Shown one piece after another: positions 8,030 to 16,839 of a stretch of DNA of 38,284 nt. Both the position numbers and the translations under genes were made by a program. Below the pieces are notes generated by a model. The model was not told where the DNA came from and did not search any database. It was given only the letters and a program-made list of their open reading frames with translations. Each line of letters starts with the position of its first letter. Position 1 is the stretch's first letter. Where the stretch lies: the NCBI GenBank assembly GCA_029884425.1, contig JAOUHV010000027.1, forward strand, positions 1-38,284, written 5' to 3'. The stretch is from Gammaproteobacteria bacterium (GTDB lineage: Bacteria > Pseudomonadota > Gammaproteobacteria > S012-40).

Positions 8030-9856
8030 GTGTCACCCGGGAGTTTGCCGCCCATGTCGCGTAACCGACGTTCCTATTCCCCCTGGATGCTGACGCTGTT
8101 CCCGTTTTTGATGTGGTGGCATCGGGTTGACGGACAAAGCCTGAGAGCGGACCTGCTGGCGGGCTTGACTGGCGCGGTGGTGGTGTTGCCTCAAGGGGTG
8201 GCGTTTGCCACCATCGCCGGTATGCCGCCGGAATATGGTTTGTACGCGGGCATGGTGCCGGCAATCATCGCTGCGCTGTACGGTTCGTCATGGCATTTAG
8301 TGTCCGGGCCGACTACGGCGGCGTCCATTGTGTTGTTTTCCGCCATCAGCGCCTATGCTGAACCCGGTAGCATTGATTACGTGCGTTTGGTGTTGACGCT
8401 GACGTTCATGGTGGGCGTGATTCAGTTGACCATGGGACTGGCGCGGCTAGGCACGCTGGTGAATTTTATTTCGCATTCGGTGGTGATTGGCTTTACTGCC
8501 GGTGCTGCCATTCTGATCATTGCCGCGCAGATTAAAAACTTTTTTGGTTTGGAAATGGAGCGCGGCCTGCGATTTTACGAAGTCCTGCTGAGCATGGTTT
8601 CGCAGCTGGATAAAATCAACTGGTTTGTGACGACGGTGGCGCTGGCGACCTTGCTGTCGGGCATTGCTGCGCGACGTTGGTGGCGCAAGTTTCCATACAT
8701 GATTGTCGCGATGACGGTGGGGACAGGGTTGTCGATCTTGTTTAACGGCATTTATGGTCAGTCGTATACGGGTATTTCTACCGTGGGTGCATTGCCCGAG
8801 CAATTGCCACCGTTGTCGTCACCGGAATTTAGTCTGGAAGTGATTCGTGAACTGGCGCCGGTGGCGTTTGCGGTGACGCTGTTTGCACTCACCGAAGCGG
8901 TGTCGATTGCCCGATCCATTGCGGTTAAGTCAGGACAGCAGATAAACGGTAATCAGGAATTTATTGGTCAGGGAATGTCGAATATTTTCGGCGGATTTTT
9001 CTCAGGTTATGTGGCCACCGGTTCGTTTAATCGCAGTGGTTTGAATTATGAGGCAGGGGCAAAAACGCCCCTGTCGGCAGTGTTTGCTGCGGTGATGCTG
9101 ATGGGCATCGTGTTGCTGGTGGCACCCTACGTGACTTATCTTCCCAATGCGGCGATGGCGGGAATTTTGTTTTTGGTGGGCTGGACGCTGATTGATTTTC
9201 ATCACATCAAACGGGTGCTCAAGGCGAGTCGATCTGAAGGTGGAATTCTGGTGGCCACGTTTGTGGCGACACTGTTCCTGGAATTGGAATTCGCTATTTT
9301 TCTCGGTGTGTTGTTGTCACTCATTGCCTATCTGAATCGCACTTCCCGGCCGCGTATTTTGTCACGCATGCCTGATCCTCGTTTGCCGCATCGTGCATTT
9401 AATACTGACCCTGAATTGCAGGAATGTCCGCAGTTAAAAATTGTTCGTATTGATGGTTCGTTGTTTTTTGGTGCGGTAGCACATTGTCGTGACACCTTCG
9501 CCAGATTTTCCGAAATGCATCCAGAACAAAAACATGTGCTGGTGGTGTGCTCGGGAATTCATTTTGTCGATGTCGCTGGCGCGGAATTTTTGGTTGAGGA
9601 AGCCAATCGTCATCGACGTGAAGGCGGCGGCATGTATTTGTATGATGTAAAGGATGCGGTGTGCAGTTGCTTTAAGCAAGGTGGCTATGGTCAGGAAATT
9701 GGCCAGGAGAACATTTTCCGCTCCAAGCAGGAAGCCTTAAACGTCATCACATCTCAGCGACTGGATCGCGAAATCTGTCGCCGCTGTCCGCACAGGGTAT
9801 TTAAAGAATGTGCGACGCTGGCGGGTGAAAAAGAAAGTGATTCGAGCAGTTCCTAA
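8030..9856 (+). CDS. SulP-family inorganic anion transporter with STAS domain
   Basis: The 608-residue protein shows the SulP fold. It has the early motif DLLAGLTGAVVVLPQGVAFA, then SGPTTAASIVLF, a dozen or more membrane helices to about residue 440, and a C-terminal cytoplasmic STAS domain (about 465-560). SulP proteins carry sulfate, bicarbonate or other anions; the substrate is not readable here. The tail after STAS contains CRRCPHRVFKEC, three cysteines of unknown role seen in some relatives. Translation may start at the GTG at 8030 (AAGGG 4 bases upstream) or at an ATG at 8054. The latter fits better if the TAATAT at 8013 is the -10 box. It converges on the REC gene with a 4-base overlap. 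Confidence 0.93.
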   Translation: MSPGSLPPMSRNRRSYSPWMLTLFPFLMWWHRVDGQSLRADLLAGLTGAVVVLPQGVAFATIAGMPPEYGLYAGMVPAIIAALYGSSWHLVSGPTTAASIVLFSAISAYAEPGSIDYVRLVLTLTFMVGVIQLTMGLARLGTLVNFISHSVVIGFTAGAAILIIAAQIKNFFGLEMERGLRFYEVLLSMVSQLDKINWFVTTVALATLLSGIAARRWWRKFPYMIVAMTVGTGLSILFNGIYGQSYTGISTVGALPEQLPPLSSPEFSLEVIRELAPVAFAVTLFALTEAVSIARSIAVKSGQQINGNQEFIGQGMSNIFGGFFSGYVATGSFNRSGLNYEAGAKTPLSAVFAAVMLMGIVLLVAPYVTYLPNAAMAGILFLVGWTLIDFHHIKRVLKASRSEGGILVATFVATLFLELEFAIFLGVLLSLIAYLNRTSRPRILSRMPDPRLPHRAFNTDPELQECPQLKIVRIDGSLFFGAVAHCRDTFARFSEMHPEQKHVLVVCSGIHFVDVAGAEFLVEEANRHRREGGGMYLYDVKDAVCSCFKQGGYGQEIGQENIFRSKQEALNVITSQRLDREICRRCPHRVFKECATLAGEKESDSSSS

Positions 9857-9867
9857 TGGAACTGCTC
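9844..9867. terminator. Perfect hairpin across the overlapping stop codons of two convergent genes
   Basis: GAGCAGTTCC (9844-9853) and GGAACTGCTC (9858-9867) form a perfect 10-bp stem with loop TAAT. The TAA stop of the SulP gene (9854-9856) and the TAG stop of the REC gene (9855-9853) both fall at the loop. There is no T-run on either side, so it may act as a bidirectional 3' end or RNA-stabilising hairpin rather than a classical terminator. Confidence 0.55.
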
Positions 9868-10974
9868 AATGCGTTTGGCCAGTTGTCCCAGTAATTGATC
9901 GACTTCCAATCCCTGATCAAACAGCGCCTGGCTGCGAGTCAGGGTGGAGTTGACGATCTCCATCAATTTTTGTTCTTGCTGCTCGGATAATCCCAGGTGG
10001 AAAAAAGATTCTTCTACCTGGGCACGCAAATCTTCGAGAATGCTGGCGCTGTGCTGTTGCTGTTGATGATATTTCTGGTTGATGCCCTGAATGGCATTTT
10101 CAACCCCATCCAGGGCCAGACTGAGTGCCTGTTGCTGCAGTGAGACTGCATTGCTGGCGGCAATGGCGTGAATGCGTGCGTCAGCGCCTTCGACTAACAG
10201 TGCGACGTTGTCCTTGATGCGACCGTAGCGTTCGCTGTCATCCTGCGGCATGTTTTTTATCAGCAGTGTGATGCCGGGAAAATTAAACGCAGTGCGATTG
10301 CCAAAATCGAAAATACGCTTCTCGCTGGCGAGTTTGGTCAGCAGACTGCTTTCGATCGCGCTGACACTGCCGGTGGCTGCCAGTTCGACGATCTGTTTTT
10401 CACTGCGAATTTGTAAACAGCAATTGAGCTGGTAGTTGGCCATGCTGTCGAGGATGGCCTGGGCGAGTGCCTGGTAATTGTTGCAGCGGAAACTTTCCGA
10501 CAAAAAATTGAGTACAACGCCGAGTTCGCCGGTGCTGGTCATGGCTGTCATGGCGGTGCGCATGGCGTCGTTAGCATTTTGTTGCAGTTGATCGGCGCGG
10601 CGTTTGGTTTCAATGGCGAGTTTGGTCTTGGTACGCAACTCTTCGGCTTGAAATGGTTTGATGAGGTAATCATCGCCACCTGCCTGATAGCCCTGCAGGC
10701 GTTCTTCGAGCGAATCCATTGCTGAAACGAAAATGATGGGGAGTGAAGCGGTGTCAGCAGTATCTTTGATGGTGCGACATAGCTGGTAACCGTCGATGCC
10801 TTGCATACGCACGTCCAGCAGAATCAAATCCGGTTTTTGTTGTTGCAGCATCTGCAGTGCTTGTTCGCCGGAGTTGGCATACAGCAGATCAAATTCGTTG
10901 TCGAGGGCGTAACCGATTAAATCCTGTGTTGCCGGCTCATCATCCACGGAAAGTACGGCAAATTTACTGCTCAC
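9853..10974 (-). CDS. Response regulator: REC domain plus uncharacterised C-terminal region
   Basis: Residues 1-125 are a standard receiver domain: acidic pair D11/D12, phospho-acceptor D54 in DLILLDVRM, and conserved K106 in YLIKPF. A coiled-coil linker follows (about 120-140). The remaining 230 residues match no output domain I recognise. They contain a GAF-like stretch (about 160-270, ending FPGITLLIKNMPQDD) and long helices near the end. Start is a GTG with AGGAGG 5 bases upstream. It is the last gene of the run that begins with the Gld-like ABC genes, 18 bases after mutM. No partner kinase adjoins it; the orphan kinase 16 kb away is only a possibility. Confidence 0.85.
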   Translation of the reverse strand: MSSKFAVLSVDDEPATQDLIGYALDNEFDLLYANSGEQALQMLQQQKPDLILLDVRMQGIDGYQLCRTIKDTADTASLPIIFVSAMDSLEERLQGYQAGGDDYLIKPFQAEELRTKTKLAIETKRRADQLQQNANDAMRTAMTAMTSTGELGVVLNFLSESFRCNNYQALAQAILDSMANYQLNCCLQIRSEKQIVELAATGSVSAIESSLLTKLASEKRIFDFGNRTAFNFPGITLLIKNMPQDDSERYGRIKDNVALLVEGADARIHAIAASNAVSLQQQALSLALDGVENAIQGINQKYHQQQQHSASILEDLRAQVEESFFHLGLSEQQEQKLMEIVNSTLTRSQALFDQGLEVDQLLGQLAKRIEQFH

Positions 10975-10992
10975 CCTGTCCTCCTGAGTTAT

Positions 10993-11805
10993 CTATCGTT
11001 GGCACCGTCCGCAATAATAGGTGGCGCGCTGTGCCAAAATGGATTTACTGATTGCATTCGCACACTTCGGACAAGGCAATCCTTCCCGTCCGTAAACCTG
11101 CAACTGCTGGGCAAAGTAACCAGGTTTGCCATCACTGTTGCTGAAGTCCTTGAGTGTGGTGCCGCCTTGGTCAATAGCGCGGGTCAATACCAGCTTAATG
11201 GACTGACACAGTTTCTCAAAACGCGCCCGGCTAACATCGCCCGCAGCGGTGGTGGGTAATATTCCTGCCATGAATAATGCTTCGCTGGCGTAGATGTTTC
11301 CAACCCCCACCACGTTTCGGCTGTTCATGATAAACCCTTTAATATTTACAGTCTTTTTTCGCGATAGATCAAAAAGGTATTGAGCATCAAACGTATCATC
11401 CAGTGGCTCGGGACCAAGTTCTGTCAGTAGTGAGTGATTACCGTCATCACTCCATAGCACACATCCAAACCGGCGAGGATCATGAAAGCGCAGTACGGTG
11501 CCGTTGCTAAAAATAATGTCGACGTGATCGTGTTTGCCTGGGGCTGGTATTGGTGAGTGCAGGATGCGCAGGCCGCCAGACATGCCTAAATGAATGAGCA
11601 GCATGCCGTGGGCAAATTGCAGTTGCAGATACTTGGCGCGGCGGGTTACTTGCTGTAGAGGTTGATTGCGGAGCAGGCGGTCAAGGTTGTCAGGGATTGG
11701 CCAACGCAAAGTGTCGCGCCGTAGAATCACGCGCTGTACGGTTTGACCCTCAATATGGGGCGCAATACCGCGACGCGTGGTTTCGACTTCGGGTAATTCG
11801 GGCAT
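10993..11805 (-). CDS. mutM: Formamidopyrimidine-DNA glycosylase (Fpg/MutM)
   Basis: The 270-residue enzyme removes 8-oxoguanine and other oxidised purines from DNA and nicks the strand. Sequence evidence is strong: MPELPEVET supplies the catalytic Pro2 and Glu3, the conserved Lys is in RRAKY (K58 counting Met), the helix-two-turn-helix has VVGVGNIYASEALF, and QGGTTLKDF is present. The C-terminal zinc finger has CPKC...CGRC with Arg in AQRATYYC. Length and order match the E. coli enzyme throughout. It sits 6 bases downstream of the DUF4340-like gene and is probably transcribed with the ABC genes, although MutM is a soluble repair enzyme with no obvious link to them. Confidence 0.97.
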   Translation of the reverse strand: MPELPEVETTRRGIAPHIEGQTVQRVILRRDTLRWPIPDNLDRLLRNQPLQQVTRRAKYLQLQFAHGMLLIHLGMSGGLRILHSPIPAPGKHDHVDIIFSNGTVLRFHDPRRFGCVLWSDDGNHSLLTELGPEPLDDTFDAQYLFDLSRKKTVNIKGFIMNSRNVVGVGNIYASEALFMAGILPTTAAGDVSRARFEKLCQSIKLVLTRAIDQGGTTLKDFSNSDGKPGYFAQQLQVYGREGLPCPKCANAISKSILAQRATYYCGRCQR

Positions 11806-11811
11806 GGGCGA

Positions 11812-12585
11812 TTACTGCGGTTGCAGCAGCGACTGTAACTGCAGATCGTTGAGTTCGTAGGCCAGGGCCAAGTCAGGGCGCACTAAAAATTTATCTTGCA
11901 GCAATAGTGATAGCTGCTGACCGTTGCCATAGATAATATCAATGTTGCGGCCGGATGTAATATCTTGGGCTGCGATGACTTGCAGCGCCTGCAGATGACG
12001 CCATTGATCAAGCCAGGCTTTGCGTTCATCACTTTGCAGGGTGATGTTGGCTTGCTGGATGCGAACATCGGTAATTGTCAGATCGTCCAGTGGACTCAGG
12101 CTCAGGTAGTTGGTCAGATCCGCAAACAAGTGAATGTAATATTGATCGGTGACCAGCATGACGGTGTTGTTGTGCGCGATGTAGCGCTGACGCTGAATCG
12201 GGTCGTTGTCGCCGATCAACAGGGTGTAATCGTTAAAGCGAATTTGTGCACGCGGCGGTGCGAGGCCGAATTTGCCAGGTTCCTGGGTGTCAAATCGGTG
12301 TTCGCTTTTGGCTTGCAGTAACTGCAGCAAGTTATCGATTCGCCACTGGTGGGCGGGCAGCATCTGCTGTCGGTAATTCAGCATCCAGTGGCCGTTGATT
12401 TTTTCTAGTTTCACGTCGTCCAGATTGTTGCGCTGCAACAGAATCTGTGTCACTTGCTCGGCGTTTACCGCATCAAACGATTGCTGGGGCGTCTCTTTGC
12501 TGGGCGTGGGCGCAAAATAAACAAATGCACCCAAGCCCAACAAGGTTACGAACAGGAGCAGGTTGAGAATGCCAAGCCGGCTCAT
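11812..12585 (-). CDS. DUF4340-like membrane-anchored protein of the Gld-type ABC cluster
   Basis: A 257-residue protein with one N-terminal membrane helix (about residues 5-25) and a periplasmic body of mixed strands. It contains the motif FGLAPPRAQIRFNDYTLLIGD, reminiscent of the DUF4340 repeat. DUF4340 proteins usually follow GldG-like genes, as here: its ATG overlaps the GldG-like stop by one base (TAATG). The role is unknown. It may act as a periplasmic partner of the ABC complex, which is inferred only from linkage and coupling. Confidence 0.7.
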   Translation of the reverse strand: MSRLGILNLLLFVTLLGLGAFVYFAPTPSKETPQQSFDAVNAEQVTQILLQRNNLDDVKLEKINGHWMLNYRQQMLPAHQWRIDNLLQLLQAKSEHRFDTQEPGKFGLAPPRAQIRFNDYTLLIGDNDPIQRQRYIAHNNTVMLVTDQYYIHLFADLTNYLSLSPLDDLTITDVRIQQANITLQSDERKAWLDQWRHLQALQVIAAQDITSGRNIDIIYGNGQQLSLLLQDKFLVRPDLALAYELNDLQLQSLLQPQ

Positions 12586-14012
12586 TATGAACGTCTTCTC
12601 TTAAACCACAGCCACAAGCCTACGGTCAGTAATCCCAGTGGCAACAACAGCAGGAAGCTGACAGCAATAATGCCTTGTTGCACGCTGCTGAGATTGAGCT
12701 GTTGATCGACCGCCGTTTTGGCAGGAATGCTGATCAGTTGATCGTCGTTGCTCAACCAGTCGATGATGTTCAGACCCACTTGCAGATTGCCGGCTTGACC
12801 GAGGTAGGCGTTGGACAGGAAATCAGCATCGCCAATGACGATGATGCGCTGGTGTTGTTCGCGAGGGGGCGGGTCGATGGTGTCGCTGCTTTCGGCAGGC
12901 GCATCCAGTTCTTCGCTGTCGATTTGCGGTAAATTATTTTGGCCGTCGATTTGGCGCGTCAGTGCAAGGCCAATCACGATCGGGCCTTGAGTATCGCTGC
13001 CTTCGTCGAAACGAATTTCGCTACTCAGGTCATCGTTTTCCAACCAGCTGCGCGGCAGGGTGACCAATAAATTTTCTGCGTCCCACTGCTCTGCGCCGTT
13101 GAACTCCAGGCCGGCGGCTTGCGGAAACAGCGTGAGCGTATCAAATCCCTGGGTGATGGCATGCATTGGGTATTCGGCAACGATGGCAAAGCGCGGATCA
13201 CGAATGCCGAGAATCTGTGTGTTCAGATCGACCAATATGCCAGGTAAAATTTCAACGCCAAGATTTTCTGCCAGTTGACGCAAATTGTTGCTGCCGGGTT
13301 CAAGCAGCCACAGCAAATTACCGCCGTTGTCGACGTAATCAAGTATCAGTTGAATTTCGCCGGGTAAAAATCCACTTTGTGGATCGGCAATGACCAGTGC
13401 CAGTGTGTGGTCAGGAATGCTGCCGCTGGTGGCCAGATTGATGCTGCCCAGTTGCACGCCTTTGCTTTTGAGCTGCGTGGCGAAGTTGCCAAAATCAATA
13501 TTGCTCTTGTTGTCGAGTTGGCGCTCGCCATGACCCTGCACGAACAACACATTGCCGTCACTGCTGCGGGCAAGTTTTTGCAGATTGTTGGTGAGGTCTT
13601 GCTCTGAAACGGTTTGCAGTTTTTGCTGTTTTTGGCCGTACTCAATCAGCATCTCGCCATCAGCACTGATACCCAGTTCGCGCACCATGGCTGGTTCGGT
13701 GACCGGGTCAATGAAGGTCAGTGTAATGTCTGACTTGTGGCGCTGGTAGAGGTTGACCAGTTGCTGAATTTGTTTGCGGCCTTGCTGGTTGGCCTGACTG
13801 ACGAACGCGCGAATGGTGACGGGTTCAGACAGTGTTTTTAGTACTGCAATCGTGGCTTCGCTGGCGCTGTTGCGCTGGCTGGCGCTCCAGTCACCCTGAA
13901 TGTCATAGCGCTGGCTGAGCCAGGCAAGCAAACCGATGAGCGTTAAAAACAGCAGGACGAAGCCGGCATTCTGAAACCGTAATTGGCGTTTTACCTTGGG
14001 ATTGATTTGCAT
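12585..14012 (-). CDS. GldG-like auxiliary component of an ABC transport system
   Basis: The 475-residue protein has a membrane helix near each end (about 14-32 and 447-468) and a large periplasmic domain between them. The motifs LSEPVTIRAFVS, LLWLLEPGS and IVIGDADFLSNAY are typical of the GldG/ABC-type auxiliary family. In Bacteroidetes GldAFG is tied to gliding motility. In proteobacteria relatives are widespread without a proven role, so the gliding name should not be taken as function. An acidic, low-complexity stretch at about 360-385 (EELDAPAESSDTIDPP) is probably a disordered loop. It begins 9 bases after the permease gene. Confidence 0.82.
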   Translation of the reverse strand: MQINPKVKRQLRFQNAGFVLLFLTLIGLLAWLSQRYDIQGDWSASQRNSASEATIAVLKTLSEPVTIRAFVSQANQQGRKQIQQLVNLYQRHKSDITLTFIDPVTEPAMVRELGISADGEMLIEYGQKQQKLQTVSEQDLTNNLQKLARSSDGNVLFVQGHGERQLDNKSNIDFGNFATQLKSKGVQLGSINLATSGSIPDHTLALVIADPQSGFLPGEIQLILDYVDNGGNLLWLLEPGSNNLRQLAENLGVEILPGILVDLNTQILGIRDPRFAIVAEYPMHAITQGFDTLTLFPQAAGLEFNGAEQWDAENLLVTLPRSWLENDDLSSEIRFDEGSDTQGPIVIGLALTRQIDGQNNLPQIDSEELDAPAESSDTIDPPPREQHQRIIVIGDADFLSNAYLGQAGNLQVGLNIIDWLSNDDQLISIPAKTAVDQQLNLSSVQQGIIAVSFLLLLPLGLLTVGLWLWFKRRRS

Positions 14013-14021
14013 CGAAATATC

Positions 14022-14768
14022 CTAGTGCTGCAGGCGATACGAATCGAGGCGACGAATGCTCATCACCAGAAATGTAACGATTAACAGCAGATAATAAATG
14101 ACGTCACTGCTTTTGAACTGACCATTGAGCAGAGGTTCGTAGTGTTTGAGCATCGACAAATAATGCAACACGCTGTCGGTATTGGTGTTGCCGGCCCAGT
14201 CGATAATCCACAAAAGCAGCAGCAAGCCGAAGGTGCTGATGGCAGCAACCGAGGGTTGCGCGGTGAGCGATGACATGAACAAACCTGCCGCGGCGAAACT
14301 GGCCAGCAATAACGCCAGCCCGAGAAAACCGCTGAAAACCACGCCCAGATCCAGCGACGTTCCCATCAGCAATGACAGCGGCATGAGCAAAATCATCAGC
14401 ATCATGATCACCAGGAACAACAAAATGCCAAGATATTTGCCCAGCACAATTTCGGTCATCGACAGTGGTGCGCTAAACAGCAGTGGCAAGGTTTGGCTGC
14501 GTTGTTCCTCGGCCAGCAGACGCATGGTCAGCAGCGGAATCACCAGCAGCAGGATGATGGTCGCGTTGCCGTAAATGGGCGTGACAACAATTTGGGTCAC
14601 GCCGGGCGCGCCATCCATTGCAGCCAGTTGTGGTTGCAGTTGCAGGTACACATCGATCTGCGCCAGGAACAAATAGCCGAGAATCAATTGCACAATCGCC
14701 AGAATGCACCAGGCCAGCGGTGAAAAAAACAGGCTGCGTAATTCGCGCAGCGCCAGGGTCAGCATCAT
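14022..14768 (-). CDS. ABC-2 type permease (GldF-like)
   Basis: A 248-residue integral membrane protein with six predicted helices, starting LALRELRSLFFSPLAW as GldF-like and NosY-like permeases do. EEQRSQTLPLLFSAPLSMTEIVLGKYLG is the conserved coupling region of ABC-2 permeases. Its ATG overlaps the ATPase stop by 4 bases (ATGA), which shows translational coupling with the ATP-binding subunit. The substrate is unknown. ABC-2 systems usually export or remodel envelope components, which would fit its periplasmic partners. Confidence 0.87.
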   Translation of the reverse strand: MMLTLALRELRSLFFSPLAWCILAIVQLILGYLFLAQIDVYLQLQPQLAAMDGAPGVTQIVVTPIYGNATIILLLVIPLLTMRLLAEEQRSQTLPLLFSAPLSMTEIVLGKYLGILLFLVIMMLMILLMPLSLLMGTSLDLGVVFSGFLGLALLLASFAAAGLFMSSLTAQPSVAAISTFGLLLLLWIIDWAGNTNTDSVLHYLSMLKHYEPLLNGQFKSSDVIYYLLLIVTFLVMSIRRLDSYRLQH

Positions 14769-15718
14769 GACGCAGGCTCCAAATGTGTTTCAACAGTGGT
14801 CAGGTTGACGAAAATCTGTTCCAGCGACAAACGTTCGGGAATCAGCTCAACCAGTCCCCAGTTTTCGCGCACCGAGGTTTCCACCAGCGCTTCGGCGGGT
14901 GAATGTTCCGGCAGGTGGCTGAGGCGGAACTGCTGTTCGCCCAAGGCATCGACCTGGGTGATTTCTGGCAGTGCCTGTAGTTTTTCCAAGGCAGGTGGTC
15001 GCTGCAGTTTGATGAGCAAGCTGCTGCTTTGCATGCGCTGCTGCAGGCCGGCGGCGGTGTCGCTGAAAATCAATTCACCCTGGTTGATGATCAGCACGCG
15101 ATCGCACGTGGCCTGAACTTCGGGCAGGATGTGGGTGGACAAAATCACGCTGTGGTCTTTGCCCAGTTCGCGAATGAGGTGACGAATTTCGCGAATCTGA
15201 ATGGGATCAAGGCCGACCGTGGGTTCGTCGAGAATGACCACCGCCGGGCTGTGAATAATGGCCTGGGCAATGCCGACGCGCTGCTGATAGCCTTTGGACA
15301 AGTTACCAATCAGGCGATGGCCAACCTGTTCCAGCCCGCAGCGCTGTTTGGCTTTGCTGACGGCTGCAGCAACGTCCTTGCTGGCGATGCGATTGAGTTT
15401 GGCGCAGAACGTCAGGTACTCATCGACTTTTAATTCCTTGTACAGCGGTGGCTGTTCCGGAAGATAGCCCATGCCCAGTTTGGCCAGTTTGGGGTTGTCC
15501 AGAATGTCCACGCCGTTAATCAGGATTTCACCCGTACTGGGTGCCAGATTGCCAGCAAGCATCTGCATGGTGGTGGATTTGCCGGCACCGTTGGGGCCGA
15601 GGAAACCCAATACTTCACCGCGCAATACGTCAAAGCTGACATTGTTCACTGCCAGCTGAGTGCCGTAATAGCGCGACACATTTTTAATTTGTACCAAGGG
15701 TTCGATTGTCATGGGCAC
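14765..15718 (-). CDS. ABC transporter ATP-binding protein (GldA-like)
   Basis: A 317-residue ATPase with Walker A GPNGAGKST, Q-loop region YLPEQPPLY, signature LSKGYQQR, Walker B VVILDEPT and a switch His in LSTHIL. A C-terminal extension of about 100 residues beyond the nucleotide-binding fold is normal for GldA-type and DrrA-type exporters. It opens the six-gene minus-strand run. The GTG at 15718 or the ATG two codons later (15712) may be the start; neither has a strong ribosome-binding site. Only 50 bases separate it from the divergent sensor gene, so their promoters must be packed together. Confidence 0.9.
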   Translation of the reverse strand: MPMTIEPLVQIKNVSRYYGTQLAVNNVSFDVLRGEVLGFLGPNGAGKSTTMQMLAGNLAPSTGEILINGVDILDNPKLAKLGMGYLPEQPPLYKELKVDEYLTFCAKLNRIASKDVAAAVSKAKQRCGLEQVGHRLIGNLSKGYQQRVGIAQAIIHSPAVVILDEPTVGLDPIQIREIRHLIRELGKDHSVILSTHILPEVQATCDRVLIINQGELIFSDTAAGLQQRMQSSSLLIKLQRPPALEKLQALPEITQVDALGEQQFRLSHLPEHSPAEALVETSVRENWGLVELIPERLSLEQIFVNLTTVETHLEPAS

Positions 15719-15768
15719 ATATTATTGTTAAAAAAGCGACATTGCCAAGAGAGTCTGCGAATTAAAAA

Positions 15769-16839
15769 ATGAAGAATGAATCGCTGCAGAATTATTGTGA
15801 AAAACTAGGGATCACCGAAGTGCATCGTCAGGAGCGGCTTGCTCTGCTGGAGTTGGGACCTGCCGACGAAGCGCTGAGTCGCTACCTGCGAGACCACGTC
15901 ATTCTGCCACATGTTGATGGCATGGTGGAACAGACCTATCGAATTTTGCATTCAAACCCGCAGTTTGAACGGATTATTGCCAAAGGCTATGACCTGGGAA
16001 AATTAAAGGTCACTTTGCGCGAATATTTCCTGAGTCTGGGGCAGGAATACGCCAGCCAGGAATATTTTGAATCACGCCTGCGTATCGGCATGGTCCACAT
16101 CTGGGTGGGGGTGGGCTTGGCTTTGTATCAGTGCACCTACCGCATCATGCAGCAGCTGCTGATTAATGCGATTCCGGCGAACACGCCGGCACGCGACGCG
16201 CTGATTGCGTATATCCTCAAGATTACGACTCTGGACATGTCGCTGGCGATTGAGGCCTATCACGGTGCTCAGGTGAGCGGTTTGCTCGAGTCGCTGACGG
16301 TGCAAAAACAGTTGAACGAAGATCTGGAAGATCGCGTCAGTCATGACAGTTTGACCGGCGTGCTCAGTCGCGCCAGCTTTATGGAGCATTTGCGGCTGGC
16401 GATTTTGGCGCTGAATGAAACCCCCAAGCCGTTTTGTTTGGCGATGATCGACTTTGATCACTTCAAGGACGTGAATGATCAATTCGGCCACGTGAGCGGT
16501 GACAAGGTGTTGGCAGAGGTGCCCAAGCGTATCGCCAGCGCCTTGCGTTCTCATGATGTGATTGGGCGCTACGGCGGCGAAGAGTTTGTGGTGTTGCTCA
16601 GTGGCATGGAGTTGAACAAGGCGGCGGAGGTTGCCGAACGTTTGCGCCAGCGGGTGATCAACAACCCGGTGCACACCTACGAAGGCAGGGAAATCCCGGT
16701 GTCGATCAGCATTGGCGTGGTCCAGGCGCGCGCGGGCGAAGCTGTGGAGGAGTTGTTGGAGTTCGCCGATCGCGCACTGTACCGCGCCAAGGAAAATGGC
16801 CGCAATCGGGTCGAAGTGTACCATGCTGCTGGGCATTGA
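15769..16839 (+). CDS. Globin-coupled diguanylate cyclase (haem-based gas sensor, GGDEF)
   Basis: Residues 1-175 look like a protoglobin-type sensor. RIGMVHIWVGV...YQCTYRIMQ puts the likely haem-binding His at 110, the usual place in globin-coupled sensors. The C-terminal GGDEF domain has an active GGEEF motif (269-273), DFDHFKDVNDQFGH and an RSHD inhibitory site (260-263). It should therefore make cyclic di-GMP in response to oxygen or another haem ligand; ligand and direction of control are inferred. The gene end overlaps the HyuA-type gene by 17 bases. A GAGAG 14 bases before the ATG is the only ribosome-binding candidate. Confidence 0.88.
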   Translation: MKNESLQNYCEKLGITEVHRQERLALLELGPADEALSRYLRDHVILPHVDGMVEQTYRILHSNPQFERIIAKGYDLGKLKVTLREYFLSLGQEYASQEYFESRLRIGMVHIWVGVGLALYQCTYRIMQQLLINAIPANTPARDALIAYILKITTLDMSLAIEAYHGAQVSGLLESLTVQKQLNEDLEDRVSHDSLTGVLSRASFMEHLRLAILALNETPKPFCLAMIDFDHFKDVNDQFGHVSGDKVLAEVPKRIASALRSHDVIGRYGGEEFVVLLSGMELNKAAEVAERLRQRVINNPVHTYEGREIPVSISIGVVQARAGEAVEELLEFADRALYRAKENGRNRVEVYHAAGH

